Shown here: piece by piece, positions 9,670-21,981 of the stretch
Layout of the letters: each line of letters starts with the position of its first letter
How positions within the stretch are numbered: the first letter of the stretch is position 1
NCBI GenBank assembly: GCA_024138015.1
Contig: JAMXBB010000010.1
Coordinates: 14,541,835 to 14,605,834 of the forward strand
DNA length: 64,000 nucleotides
Origin: Lumnitzera littorea
Taxonomy: Eukaryota; Streptophyta; Magnoliopsida; Myrtales; Combretaceae
Direction of reading: 5' to 3'
Made by a program: the position numbers and the translations under genes
The notes under the pieces: model-generated
Databases searched by the model: none
Told to the model about the DNA's origin: nothing
Seen by the model: the letters and a program-made list of their open reading frames with translations, nothing else

Positions 9670-12380
9670 ATTGCAAGAGAATTTTGTATTATGATTCTCA
9701 AAAGTAAGCAGTTAAACTCCTACTTTGGAAATATTTGTCAAGCTTGGTTTTTCCTGATTTTTATTTATTTTTTCTAACACAATTAGTATTAAACTCTAAC
9801 CTGTTTAATATTAACCCTTGACTAAGAATTAAGAAAATTTTGGTTTTTTCAATTTGAAAAGTTTGGAGTCACCACCCGACCAAAGTCGAGAAAAAATGGG
9901 CTAGGTTAAAACCAATTTGGTGGATTGATTTCAACTTAGATTGGATTGTGTTAAAAACTGATTTTAAAAATGGTTTTTGAAAACTAGATATTTGAGTTAG
10001 AAAGCTAACTTATTAATCCTTTAACAAGTACCACTTTCAATTTTCTGAATTTAAATTTATCTTTTAAAATACTCGTTTAGCTAATTATACATTCACAAAA
10101 ACTAATTCTATTTATACAAAAATAATAAGTCAAAATTATTTATAAAAGGAAAAATAAAATATTTTCCTATTTTAAGTTACCCCGTAGGTGCTTACATAAA
10201 CTCTAACAGGGATCGAACTTTCCGTAATTCATTTTCCAAAAACATTAATGGGTTGATTTATTTTAATTTTGGAAAACAATTGAGTTTAGGTTTCTTAACC
10301 TTTTTAATTTACTTTGAAAACTTCTAAAAGGGTCCTAATTTGGGGTTTTTTTTTATTTTTGAAAATTGCAAAATGTCCTAACTTTGAAAATGATTGATTT
10401 TATCTTATTTTTGTTAAAAAAAGAATTTTCTAAGTAGCAAAACATTTTTTCACTTTTTAATTGTTTTTTTCTTTGTTTCAATTATTCATTATTTTTTAAC
10501 CAAAGCATAAAAGTAAAATAAAAAAAAAAGAACTAAACTTCCCTTTCCTTTTTCTTTTTCTTTTCTTCTCTTTTTCGGATTTTTTTATCTTTTTTTTTTT
10601 AATTACAAGTTGTACAGGAAATGAGTAAATGAAGAGAAAAAAAATAAAACAAAAGGGACAAAATAGGACCAAAGCAAGGAGAGCCTTACACGGGTCAAAT
10701 CATGGATTCAAGTTCGGTTTAGCTAGAGCTCTACTTAGGTCACAAGCACTTCTTTAATAGCAATGATTCTATAACAACTTTTGATCGATTTTGCCACCAA
10801 TTTGAGTAGATGAGAGTGGATTTGTGAGTTTTGTATTGGACTTAGGGTGTTTAGTAAAGGTGCGATGGAGTATTATGGTGGTGTTTAAGGTTCGGCCAGT
10901 GGGGGGAAATTGTAGTTGTCACACATGGTGGTTGTTGGAGAGGAAGGAGAACTTGGGTCTTGGGTTTCTGGTGGTGCTAAAGCTCATGGTGAAGTTATTT
11001 TGTACTTAGGTAGCGTCGTTAGTGGTAGCATGTGAGTGGCGTATGAGTGGTAATGGGTGGTAGTTAAGGTTTGGATGCGTAATGATGTTAGTGAGGCGAA
11101 GGTGTACGGCATTACTCAAAAGTAGTGGGGTTCAAGTGATAGTAGCTTAGGGAATCTCATGGATACTTTATTTCCACTTGAAAAGCTTCAAGTTTCTCCC
11201 ATATTCTAGAGAGAGGGAGAGTTTTGAAGCTAGAGAGAGAACTTTAGTGTAAGTGATCTTAAGTGATTTTGACGATGAATTGTATGGTGATTGGAAGCCA
11301 TTACTTATACTTGCTAAGCTTGGATCAATTTTGCAAAGCACTAATGGTAGATGCGGCATTGATTAAGAAGCTTGAGTAATCTTCGTTCAAAGAGAAAGTA
11401 GCATGATTCTAATGATATGAGCTGCTGGAAAGATGGGATTATAATGATTGGAAGCTTTGATTTTATCCATATTTGCTCAGATCCATAGATTACTAGAATT
11501 TTGAATTAAGGTCGGCTTTGATTTTCCTAAGTTGATTTGATCCTCCAAACACTTGAATTGGGACATGTTCTTGGGTTAAATGCAGACTATCTAAAGCAAT
11601 CTTTGTGATTTCACCATTTAAGGAAAAATTGACCAAAAATGGCCAAGAAAAAAGCACTCGAGCTAGAAAGCATGGGAAATGAGGAGAAAAATGAAGGAAA
11701 GAGAAGGAAGGAGTGCTGACATAGCACCCACATGGTACTGCATCGACTTCTTGACCCAATCAGACCTTGCCACTTGTCTTGTTATGATACATAGCCTAGT
11801 AGTATCCCAATACATGGTAAAAGGCATGGAGAAAAAATAAAAGGTACAATTTTGCACTTTGTCAAGATCGAACCTAAGACCTCCTACTCATTCTAATATC
11901 TAAGATAAAGTATAGTACCATTAAACCATTAGGCTATGCTTTGTCCATATATATAATCAAATTGAATATATGGATTAGGTCGGTTTGGACTAGATTTAAA
12001 TCTAAACTTAAGCCTAAAATCCTCTTTGTTATTTTTATTATTTAAGACCCAAAAAAATATTAAAGCTATTAAAATTTCCTATTCTTATTTTAAATTATCT
12101 ACTTCTTTTTTCTTTCTTTCTTTCTTTTTTTTTTAATTTTCTATTTTTTGTACTTTTTCTAAATTTTCTATTTTTCTTTGTATTTTCTCTAAATTTTCTT
12201 TTTTTTTTCTTCTAAATTTTATATTTTTTGTATTTTCTAAATTTTCTATTTTTTGTGTACTTTTTTTAAAATTAGAATCCTTTACCGTATTCTAAAAATT
12301 TTTAATACTATAAGAGAGCAAGAATAAAGTGTTTACAATATTGAAAGCCAAATTTTGCACAAAGTTGTAACCCAAAATAT
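9670..12380. other. Gene-free AT-rich region, possible LTR insertion
   Basis: No ORF resembles a known protein. It contains long T/A runs, a CTTT-type microsatellite near 12110-12130, and phrases near 9850 (GGAGTCACCACCC) and 11870-11940 (AACCTAAGACCTCC) that recur in plant retrotransposon LTRs. Its position between two parts of a LINE suggests an inserted TE, but I could not define termini. Confidence 0.35.
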
Positions 12381-12399
12381 AGTCCCTATAGTTCTGCTT

Positions 12400-13020
12400 A
12401 GATTATGTCAACGTTGTTAAGCTTACATGAAAAACCTATAATCCAATAGCTTACTTTATCCCTTGCAACTTCCCCAACTGTAGCTAGGTTTTGATTAGCA
12501 AAGTACAATATATCTGTGTTTAGTTTAACCCAATTTTCTCTAGGAGTTTGCCACGACAAACTTTGATGATAAACTTCTTTGGTTCTCCTTTTCTTATATA
12601 CAGTAGTAGCCTAAAAATCATGCACCAAAGATCTAGCATTTTCCATAGGGTATCTAATCTAAGAGTGGAATTTGTTGGCTTAAAAATTAGGGAATTGTGC
12701 TGCTTCTAACATAACTAAAGGAAAAAAGCAAGTAGGATGTTATGTGGCGAGTTAGCTTTAACTAGGGAGCTCTTTCTATGTAGAAGATGTGTTTTAACCA
12801 TGATTTTACTTCATAATATTGGAAGAAAGAGATTCCATTCCTTTCAAGCAAGTGTTTTATGGGAGGGCAAGCAACTACAACATGGTTTAAGTCTTCATGA
12901 TTACGGTGGTAATGAGGACAAAGGACATTAATATTGAATGTTGTTGCTATATTGCTCAAGATATGGAGAGCATTATGGCAAGCCCTTCATAGAAAGAAAT
13001 GAATTTTTTATGGGTAAATG
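12400..13020 (-). pseudogene. LINE ORF2 fragment: zinc-finger/RT tail and start of RNase H
   Basis: The minus-strand reading from about 13000 contains RACHNALHILSNI, then CPHYHRNHEDLNHVVVACP. This matches the zinc-binding domain after the RT of plant LINEs (W-CHNALPT, CP-C, ED-H, C). Sixty-five codons are open (12762-12959). Further downstream, across stops, a WVKLNTD-like phrase near 12530 marks the usual start of the LINE RNase H domain. It is a short, dead remnant of non-LTR retrotransposon pol. Confidence 0.6.
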
Positions 13021-13539
13021 GAGAGTTGAATTAAGTAAGTATTGCATTAACGATGACGATTATCTTCTTAGTATTCTTTCTCTAATTAGTTAATTAGCAT
13101 TTATAAGTTTCGATTCAATAGATATGAACATGTGGGTTCACCACTAAGACTAAGTGCAATGAAAAAGATAAATATACAAAATATTCAAGTCATTTAATAA
13201 AAACAATAATGATTGTAAGAGAGAGAGAAAATAGAAATATCATAGTCAAACAAATAAAATAGAAAAGAGTTACAAAATAATAAAATCATATAATAAAATA
13301 TTGGTAATGGTGGTTATCTAAAATAAAATGGAAGATTATTTAAAATGATAGGTAGTTTTCAAACATTGCATGCTTGTGTTTTAAGCTTTCTAAGAAAATA
13401 GAACATTTAAAGGAAGATAAAAACACTAAAGGCACATTAATAGGATATTAGCTTTAATATTATAGATATTACATCTTTTAATTAAGAATAGAGTAGAAAT
13501 ACCACGTAGTATGTTTGGTGAAAATACCATCCTTATGAT

Positions 13540-14066
13540 TATCACCATGTCCATCACCCTTGTACCTCACCATTACATAACCTTCCTTGACCCACTACTA
13601 CCATTATAGTAACAACACCATCGATACAACTTACACATCACTACTATTGCTCTTATTAGCCCATCACTATAATTATCAATACTATACCACCACCATATCA
13701 TCATCAAGGGGTAATGGTGGTAATAGTGTAGGCATCATGCTGGTGGTAGTTGCATTGGTATGTATTGATTATGGGGGTAGTGGTATGAGTTAGTAGGTTG
13801 GTGGTGCTTGGAAATGATGTTGAAAGTGCTGATAAAGTAATAGTGAAGTTAGTGGTTGTGTTGAGGGGATGGTAGTGATGAAGGGGTAATAATGGTGAGA
13901 GGGTGTTTATAAGGTTAGTGTTAATAGGTGGTAGGTGTTTGTAGTAGTAGTGGTAAGGTTTATAGTAATTGTGATGGTGTTATGATGATGGTGGTAGTGA
14001 TGGTGCAGAGCAATGTAGATGTTGTGGATAAGACAATGGTATAATGGTAGTGATGGCGGTGGTGAT
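13540..14066. repeat. CAY/GTR trinucleotide-rich region with strand switch
   Basis: 13540-13700 is dominated by ACC/ATC/CAC triplets, and from about 13700 to 14066 the same strand switches to GGT/GAT/GTG triplets. The two halves are roughly complementary and could fold as a long imperfect hairpin. Small open frames here reflect the low-complexity composition. A shorter GTG-rich patch recurs at 15715-15812. Confidence 0.7.
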
Positions 14067-14071
14067 ATATG

Positions 14072-14966
14072 TAATAGGAATCAAGATTCCAAAATTGATC
14101 ACTAAAAGTTGAGTTAGGGGTTTACAAGACCTTACTCGACATACCCTAGCTTGAGAGCTAATATTGGATGAAGATTCTTACCTTATCTAAGGCCTACTGC
14201 ACTTCTTCTGAGCTAAGTACTGAACATCAATCCATGCAAGGACGACTCCTGACTTGACCTTAGGAAGGTCAAATGATTCACCCTCATGTGGTCCTTTACA
14301 TGTCTAAGCTCTTAAGTCTAGATTCGAGCTACCCATTTACCCAACCTAACCTAGTGTAGGTCCATTGATCTAACCTCCTTACAGCTCCCTCCATTTCTAA
14401 GCTCTCCATCTAGGCTATCAAGACAAGTATTAATGTCAGCCAAAGAAAAACCAAATAATTACTTTTACACTTTTGTTTGAGAATATTGTCCATAGCTAAT
14501 ACGTGTCCTATGTGCAGATCCTAATGATGATTCTTTCAAAAATTATCCCTTTTTTTTTTGTCTTTTCTTTGTTTTATCCCTCTAAGATGTATCTTAAGTT
14601 CTCTAATTTTGATCTTGTAACGGTATTACCATTTTGTAATTTCCCTCCTTGTAAGAACCTTAGTGGTTAGGTATATATGCCACATATGTACAATTGCAGC
14701 ATCATCTTCCTCCATTTAATGAATGCATAGATTCCTTTTAAAAGCATATTCTTTTGAAAACCCATTACTCTTATTTAGCTCCTTTAGTAAAAATTAATAA
14801 CAAGTGACCTCTCATTCACTTGTGCGTCATATCAAGTAAGTGTTATGTCATCGAGGATTCATTGGTGAGTCATATCCAATGAGTAGCTCATGGGTTGTTA
14901 ATTCCTCTGTTTTGTTTGTTTTCCTTGTTTGATATTCCATGTGTGTTTAATCCCCAAGGCATATCA
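14072..14966 (+). mobile_element. Solo LTR related to the A/B/D gypsy family
   Basis: It starts TAATAGGAATCAAG like the A/B/D LTRs, has a TATA-like GGTATATATGCC near 14670, and contains the same series of phrases near 14820-14900 (TCATATC, ATTCATTGG, GAGTCATATCCA, CATGGGTTG). It ends in CA. It is flanked by an exact 5-bp duplication ATATG (14067-14071 and 14967-14971). Its 895 bp match the family LTR length. No internal region is attached, so it is a solo LTR left by recombination. It is diverged enough to be a sister family. Confidence 0.75.
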
Positions 14967-14971
14967 ATATG

Positions 14972-16462
14972 GGATTGGGGTTATGACTTAGGCTTAGGAG
15001 GTAATCTTATTGGAACCCAAATTCAACTCCATCCTACTTTATTAGGTAGTTTCCATTAGGTGTTGAAGGCCTTAATTTATTCCTTTCTAGTGTTTCAAAA
15101 CTTGTTCACACAAGGTGAAGTGTAAGGTATAGCATCTCAATATCATATATCCACCTCCATACTCTATATCCACCTTGAAACCTAGAATTTAATGGTATAC
15201 AAGATATAAGTGTTAGGGAAACATGTACCTTCCTATAAAAATTATCCACAAATATCATTGGATATAACAAAATATTATATTTTTAACATAATAGATGTTT
15301 AAAGCCTAAGCCCATCTATCCATTAGAATAAAATGATTTTCTTATAACTGAAATTATTTGTAATTTGATCTATTTTGTTGAATTATATTTTCCATTAGAT
15401 GTTTTTATATTAAAGAACATATTGTAATTGATATAATGTTGTTTTTTGTTTTAAAAAAGTGAACCTAAACCTTTGATAGGTTGCAATATTATGATAGCAT
15501 TTTATGATAAATTGCTTAGAGTTATATTATTAGGTTCATAATATATGTCTTCATGAGAAATATGTGACTAAAAACTATGTGATTAAATTATTGGATATAA
15601 CAAATTGATGAATATACTAGTTATAAGTATATAGAAAATTGATAGGTTGTTGAGCAATATACCTCTAAATATTATATGAAAATGCCCTAAAAGTTCCCTA
15701 TTTATTATAAGTTTGATTAGTGGTGGCGTAATGGAGAAGATAGTGGTGGTAGTGACAATAGTACTAAGAGCGATGATGTTGATAGTGTTGGATGAATAAC
15801 GGCGATGGTGCCACAATAGTGAAATTTTGATGAGGGTAAAATTGTCACATAATTATAAAACATATTTATATTTTAGACAAATTAACAGATAACACTTGAT
15901 AGAAAGTAATAGTTATTTCTTAATGGAAAGGAATTAAAAAATCTCATAGAATAATATTTTTCAGCAAATTTAGAGCAAATGAGGAAATTTATGTTATTCA
16001 AGAATAATCATCCTAATCCTCTCTATTACCAAGGATAATTTTATGAGTTCCTTTAATTATGATTTACTCTAAATTAGGGTCAATGGAAAAGGGAAGTGTA
16101 TAATGTTGTGAATTATGCCTTTTGTAGTTTTTTCCTCTCTTCCTTTTTTTTTTGTTTTGATTTTTTATTTTAGTTACTTTTATCATAAAATTTAACTATT
16201 TTACGACATATAAATAAATTTGATAATTTATATACTTTGCACTTTCAATTCCTTCACTTTCTGATGTTATGTGAAAAACTTAGTTGCTTTATATTATTTT
16301 CTTTCTATTCACTTCATACCCTTTCATTTTGTACACTCTTATTAGAAAAGTTAAGAGAGAGAAGAAGATGAATTTGGTTAGAAAAAGAGAACTTGCCTAT
16401 AGAAAAAGGAGGAGAAAAGTCAATTATAAGAAATATACATGTATTTTCAACATTTTCACTTT
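14972..16462. other. Gene-free AT-rich region
   Basis: I see no supported gene. The open frames at 15583-15816 and 16284-16472 have low-complexity, lysine- or isoleucine-rich products and no recognisable motif. A GTG-rich patch lies at 15715-15812. Confidence 0.4.
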
Positions 16463-16530
16463 ATGTTTATAATATTTCTTGAATAGAGGTGACAAAACTC
16501 TAATTATTAAGCCATCTTTTGGTACAGCGG

Positions 16531-16606
16531 CCTAAAGTTCATCAAAACTTAAGATTAAGTGTACGTAAGGGAGCAATGGGTGATGTCCTTTCGAGTAGCT
16601 GCATAT
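16531..16606 (+). other. 5S rRNA-derived segment (left copy)
   Basis: In order it matches the plant 5S 3' half: TCATCAAAACTT for TCAGAACTC, AGATTAAGTGTAC for AGTTAAGCGTGC (the box A region), and CAATGGGTGATGTCC for GGATGGGTGACCTCC (box C). It is too degenerate for a working 5S gene. Such segments are the hallmark of Cassandra LTRs. Confidence 0.65.
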
Positions 16607-16968
16607 TAAGCCTATTTATATGGAAGGCTTGACCCACCTTATTCCTTTTTGGTAAAAATATGAAATTCTCTCTATTCAAGACAAGGTAGTCTCAAAATTT
16701 CCTCTTTTTGAGACGAGAATAATCTCCACGAAAGAATTCAAAAAAGGAAATTCTTGAATTTTATGGAAAATAATTGAATGCCCTTGTTACAATTCTCTAC
16801 AAGATATTTATACTCTTAACTAATGCTTAATATGAAACTAATATCTAATCGACTAACTAATTGTCACTAATATAAAAAACTATTATCAACTAATATCAAA
16901 TTACACATTTTAAAAGAAAACTAAATTATTAAGCTATTATTTTTCTAATCTAATGTTGCGATATAACA
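16604..16968 (-). repeat. 3' LTR of element X
   Basis: It aligns with 21251-21614 over its whole length (for example ATATGAAATTCTCTCTATT, TTGTTACAAT and AACTAATATCAAA). It ends at the CTGCA duplication on the left. Confidence 0.8.
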
Positions 16969-17369
16969 ATTTGCCTAACCTTTTTTTAAGAACCTTGTCT
17001 TCAAGGTTCTAATAAGAAAAATTCAATAAAAGAATCACTAAGTAATATGATTTAATAACGTTAAAAAATAATTGACAAGATCTTTAACATATGCTTCATT
17101 CTTGAAGATTACTAGAGTATTTTCTTATTCTTCTAGCTCGAGATTTTCATATATTGCAAAGTCTAAAACTTGATTTATAAAATGTCTTTACCCATGAATT
17201 TCATATCCATAATTGGTGCTGTTAAGCATCATGATCGTCGTGGCTTTTTGTTGTTCAGTTAGATCTTCCATAATAATATCTATTTTTGATATCGTTGTTT
17301 GTATAAAGTCAATTATAAAAAAATACATTTCCTCTAATATGAGACTTGTATTAACACAATTAGGTTTAA

Positions 17370-20300
17370 TAGCTGATTTAAAGAGCTTAGGAAGGTAACT
17401 TGATTAGGTTAGAAACTTACGAACGGCTTCATAATATTATTCGAGGAGTTTTTGTAAGCTTGAAATTTGAAAATATAATAAAATATTAAAAATATAGCTA
17501 AAATAATATAAATTTACTATATTATTATATTATTGGTAACAAGTGAATTAGTGTCGAAAATTAACGTACACTTATAGATAAATTATAGGAATAATATAAT
17601 TAATATTGAACATAAATAATATACAAAAGACATGTATATACATTGGATATAATTATTATATAAATATATGTACCCATGTTTATCGAAAATACCTGAAATT
17701 GGGTAAAATTCATTAAGTAAATATGTAAAATATATGAAAAATTATAAGAAATTTCTAAACAAGAAAGGACACATGTTTTTGTGTGTGGTAAAAGGAGGAG
17801 TGCATAAGGAATTGTGAAAACTTAACTTTTGGACACATAATATAATTTACAAACATATGTTGATGAAGGATAAATAGAAATAAATAAATAAAACTCCTAA
17901 GATTATATAAAATGTAACCTGCACTTCTGGATGAAACTTTTACTCATTTAGAGCTTGAGAAGAATCTTGGGAGAGAGGGATTGAAAGAGGAAGTGAGAAA
18001 GGAAAATTAGAAAAAAAAAGGGATAAAATAAGGGGTTATAGAGTTCCCGAAGATTCTCACAATCAGGAAATGGAAGGAAGGTGGTGCTTAAAGAAATGGG
18101 CTATGCCACAATTGGTTGACAACCACCTCTTCCCCTACGAAGGTTAGAGCTTGGAGCTTGGACTTTCAATGGGTTGCCAATCTCTCTAATCTTGATCAAA
18201 AATTAGGAAAAAATAGCAAACAAACTCCAAAGATTTTGAAATTTGGTTTCCCTTTGTATTTTTTAATGAGGAATTCAAATCTTAATCAGATTTTTAAAAT
18301 TATGAGTGTAGATATGGCATCCTTAAGAAAATTCCTATACAATAAATTTCAATTGGGTTTTTGAAAGACCAATTTATGCAATTTTAACTTAAGATTTTGT
18401 GGTTATTCTCTTAAGATGTTGAACTTTGATGCTATATGATTGGATTTTCAAATTTAGGTTGTTGGATTTTTAGGAATTTTATGATCTTCTAAAATAGTAC
18501 GTCAGGCAAATTGTTTTACAAGGGACTTAATCAAGTCTTTATAAAAGTCATATTGTAATTTATATTTATCTACATGCAATAGCTAGAAGTGGTTTAATAT
18601 GAATTTGGGAATGATGATTTATAAATAAAAGTGGGTATTTAATGATTTAAGGTTAGATTTTTCAAGCATTTAACGTACTAATGGATAGTATGATGAAGAA
18701 AGGAAGTGGATGATTAAAGCATTAATTAATACTTACTATTTATGCAAGGTTTACACTTCTCAAAATGCAAGGCAAGTAGAGTATATGTGAAGTAGTTAGA
18801 TACATTAGTAGCAACAGGATTAGAAAGTATGTCAAAAAGCAAATCAGAATGTAATCTGATGTGAATATGTTGAGTACACTCGGAAAATTAAATTTGTACC
18901 AAAAGGTGGCTTACATTTAGACTCTACCCTATTCCTTGAGACAAAATGCAAGTCAGGAACTTTCTAAATAATAATCTAACTGTAGATTGACAGTAAAAAA
19001 CTTCATTGGAAATTGAGTCAAAATGTTATTCAGTATTGGATACCCTTGACTACACCAAGAGTTTGACAGTAGATTAACTAGTAATTTGTGTATGAATTTC
19101 ATATCTTTATCAGAGTAAAAAACCACTTAGATAATAGCCCATATCATAAGGCTAGGTCAAAACCTTAGTTAGAAAATAGTTCGATAGAAGATGCAAAATA
19201 TAAGAGTAATTGGAAGTTTGAAGATGGTTGGTACTGAATATTGGATCATTAAGAGTAGGAGAATAGATCAAAAAGTCACTTGATTATACTTTCTAAGAAT
19301 TTATTAAAGTTAGAACCTAGATCATAAACTACAGGACAACAATCTATACTAAGTTAGAACCTTAGTCAGAATATATTTTACTTAACTAATATCTAATAAA
19401 TACCTTAGAAAACTCACCTAACACAATTAAGGAGCATATTTAAATGTCAAATCGAACTTCTATACTATATATATTATAGAAACTAAGGATGTTACATTAA
19501 TTTTAAAGATAATAAAAGAAGATGAGAGCAACACATAAGGAGAATGAGCATTAATATCCAATTAAGCGAGATCGGTGTTTTACTGCACTTTGAAGTATTA
19601 TTTAAGAATACTTAGAAACCTTAGTATATGTCTTGTTTGTGGTTATAAGTTAGTTGCCTATGTGCATGTAGTGTATGTACTTGAATGTTGATGTGCTATT
19701 TGAATGCTAGATTGATGTGTTGATTGTTTCATAATGTTATCTGCTTTGAACTATTTGAATGGCTAAGAAATGTAAGCCAAACTCAAACCCCTTCATTGAG
19801 GATAGTGGAAATTGTCTTCTCCCCATCTTAAGTCAAACTAACTGATAGGAGAGGAGGTCACGACTAGGTTAGAGTTTGTGATTCAAAGACAGTTTAGGGC
19901 AGAGCGTGTTCTTCATTTCATAAGGCCCAATTTGGTGACCAAATTCACGAGTACATGGCGTTAAACTCCTCAAAACCTAGATTAGAGTAGTCGAAATTTC
20001 TTTAATCTCACGATGACCGGTCAACATCATGCAATGGCATTTGTTTGATCATTCATTACATCTAATTAAACTTGTTCGAAAACTATGGTTGCTTCGTGTC
20101 AGATATGTGGTATTGTCTTCGTTTCACTTATTGAGCAAGTTATCGCTCATTCCCCTATAGTTGTTTTGCAGGTTTCCTCAGTAGACTTATCGGTACTATT
20201 CCAAGTTTTAGAAGACTAGAGAACAAGATCGGGGATTGAGATTTAAGATTATCGATTCGATTTCTATTTGGTTTATTGATTGTACTAACTTATAAGAAAA

Positions 20301-20717
20301 CTAATAGGGTTTTCTCAAATGATCCCTAGTTTTCAATCAATATAACTTATTTTATGCTCTGTAAGCTTGTGGATTTTAATAAAATTTTAGTAGACATTAT
20401 ATGTTTTTATAACAATATAGTTTTTGGAATTTTTATTAAATACAAAGTTTTATCTTTTAGATGACTTTTAACTTGATTTTTACTAAGAATTTAAGTTATA
20501 AAAATTATTTTCAGAATTTATCTTTTAAAGAATTTATTTTTAAAAGTTATATCACAGGTTGATTCCTACTAAGTACTGAACGAAGCTCTTCTAAGTAATA
20601 GAGTAACGAACGCCTTGTATAAGTTATACTTACGTTAGTAGCTAAAGCGGCTAACTTCTAGCATAAGTTGGTTAACATGACAAGGCTGTAATGACTTTCT
20701 AGTTTTAAGGCGTGACA
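17370..20717 (+). mobile_element. Probable Tekay-type solo LTR nested in element X
   Basis: The 3' end reads TTTTAAGGCGTGACA. It follows a GCGGCTAACTTCTAGCATA phrase closely like the end of the F LTR (GGCCGGCTTCTAACATA, then AGGTGTGACA). TTTAA flanks both ends (17365-17369, 20718-20722), and removing the unit restores a continuous X interior (GGTTTAATATCTTAG). The left terminus has lost its TG. No coding sequence is inside, which fits a 3.3-kb solo LTR. Confidence 0.5.
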
Positions 20718-20722
20718 TTTAA

Positions 20723-21238
20723 TATCTTAGTATTAGGAATGTCCATAACCATATTTTCTCGATCACTATCTACATTAGTTTCTTACACCATATTCTCCAC
20801 TTATTTAGTATCATTCTTTGTAACAAGTTATTTTGTTTCTTCTAAATTTTTGTCACTCATATCTTTAATAGTTGGTGTGGCATCTTTTTTTTTTTTTTTG
20901 TGGTTCACTATTTATTCTTCTTCCATACATTACACCATTGCTTCTTGTAAATGCTTAAAACTTTCATTCAAAAATCGTATATCTTCTTCTGTTTTCTTTG
21001 TATTTTTCGTAATTCTTTGATTTCCTCTTACATTTTCTCCATACATTTTAACATTTACATAAACAATTTTTCCATTTCCAATTGTTCTCTTAATGAAACC
21101 ACCATTGTTAAGATCTTATGTAACTTACTCAAATGAACATAAATTTATAATTGTTTTTAGTTCGAGTTAAAAACAAACTCTTAGAAAATTGAGATAAAAG
21201 GAGAGAAACTTCATAACAATAGTTCTTGAATTTGATAA
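20723..21238 (-). pseudogene. gag-like 5' remnant of element X
   Basis: The minus-strand reading, which follows the 5' LTR of X, starts MVVSLREQLEMEK and continues with lysine/glutamate-rich, coiled-coil-like sequence broken by stops. Position and composition fit the N-terminal part of a gypsy gag. No capsid or knuckle motif remains, so the call rests mainly on position. Confidence 0.35.
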
Positions 21239-21250
21239 TGAAAGCATCAT

Positions 21251-21614
21251 TTTTAAGCTTACTTATATGGAATGTTCAACCCACCTTATTCCTTTTGATA
21301 AAAATATGAAATTCTCTCTATTTAATATGAAGTATTCTTCTAATTTCCTCTTTTCAATATGAGGATGATCTCCATAAAAGAATTCAAAGGAAACTGTTGA
21401 GTTTTATTGAAAATGATTGGATACTCTTGTTACAATCATCTGCAAGTTATTTATACTCTTAATTAATACTTAATATGAAATTAATATTTAATCGGCTAAC
21501 TAATTATTACTAATATAAAAAATTATTATCAACTAATATCAAACTACACATTTAAAAAAAAAAAAACTAAATTACTAAGCTATTATTTTTTTAATTTAAT
21601 TTTGGGACATAACA
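21251..21614 (-). repeat. 5' LTR of element X
   Basis: This is the direct repeat of 16604-16968. On the plus strand it ends TTGGGACATAACA, next to the CTGCA target duplication. Confidence 0.8.
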
Positions 21615-21850
21615 CTGCATCAAAGGAAAAAACATGTGGCATTTGATATCAAAATAAATAATATCTTAGTAGGAGGAGATTTGGACAACTTAAGTGCCAT
21701 GTAGAAAAAGTGCCATAACGTGCGAGCATGCTTAGTGTAGTCATGACCTATGTAATGATAAGGACAATAGAATTGTAAGAGAAATGGATTGTAATATCTT
21801 TTAAATGAAAGGTGATGAAACTCTAGTCACTAGGATGCCTTTTGGTATAG

Positions 21851-21932
21851 CAATCCAAAGTTCATTAGAACTATAAGGTTAAGCATCCCTAAGGAGTAGC
21901 AATGAATAACCCCTTAAGAAGCAGTTGCATGT
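21851..21932 (+). other. 5S rRNA-derived segment (right copy)
   Basis: AAAGTTCATTAGAACTATAAGGTTAAGC, then GGAGTAGCAATG and AAGAAGCAGTTGCAT, correspond to the 5S 3' half in the same order as the left copy. It is degenerate and not a functional gene. Confidence 0.6.
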
Positions 21933-21981
21933 TCAGTACTTTTACGTTTTAAATTCTTTTAATATTATAACTCTACATGTT

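Larger units (their letters stand above)
16604..21614 (-). mobile_element. Deleted LTR element X, nested in the TRIM
   Basis: Direct repeats of 365 and 364 bp bound it. The exact 5-bp duplication CTGCA flanks it (16599-16603, 21615-21619) and splits the TRIM LTR at its GCTGCAT site. On the minus strand the LTR starts TGTTATATCGCAAC. Just before the 3' LTR the sequence reads CTTGAAGACAAGGTTCT then AAAAAAAGG, the LEDKVL-plus-purine-tract end common in gypsy elements. Most of pol is absent and the interior is interrupted by a solo LTR. Confidence 0.75.
16468..21976 (+). mobile_element. Cassandra-like TRIM with 5S rRNA-derived LTRs (interrupted)
   Basis: Two direct copies of an LTR-like unit start at 16468 (TATAATATTTC) and 21790 (TGTAATATC). 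Each has CTTTTGGTA-AGC-CC-AAAGTTCAT followed by a degenerate 5S rRNA 3' half. A weak initiator-Met primer-site resemblance (TGATATCAAAAT, near 21644) and a purine-rich tract (AAGAGAAATGGA) just before the right copy fit a short TRIM interior. The flanks share ATGTT (16463-16467, 21977-21981). The left LTR is split by element X. The LTR parts after the 5S-like region do not align well, so the exact LTR ends are uncertain. Confidence 0.55.

Noticed and set aside
13587..13793. 68-codon frame in the trinucleotide region
   Set aside because: The open frame follows from low-complexity triplets; there is no conserved protein.
16531..16606. Functional 5S rRNA gene
   Set aside because: Only the 3' half is recognisable, both boxes are mutated, and it sits in an LTR-like unit.
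20712..21020. 102-codon plus-strand hydrophobic frame
   Set aside because: It is the reverse complement of the gag-like remnant of element X; the hydrophobicity comes from the T-rich complement of lysine-rich codons.
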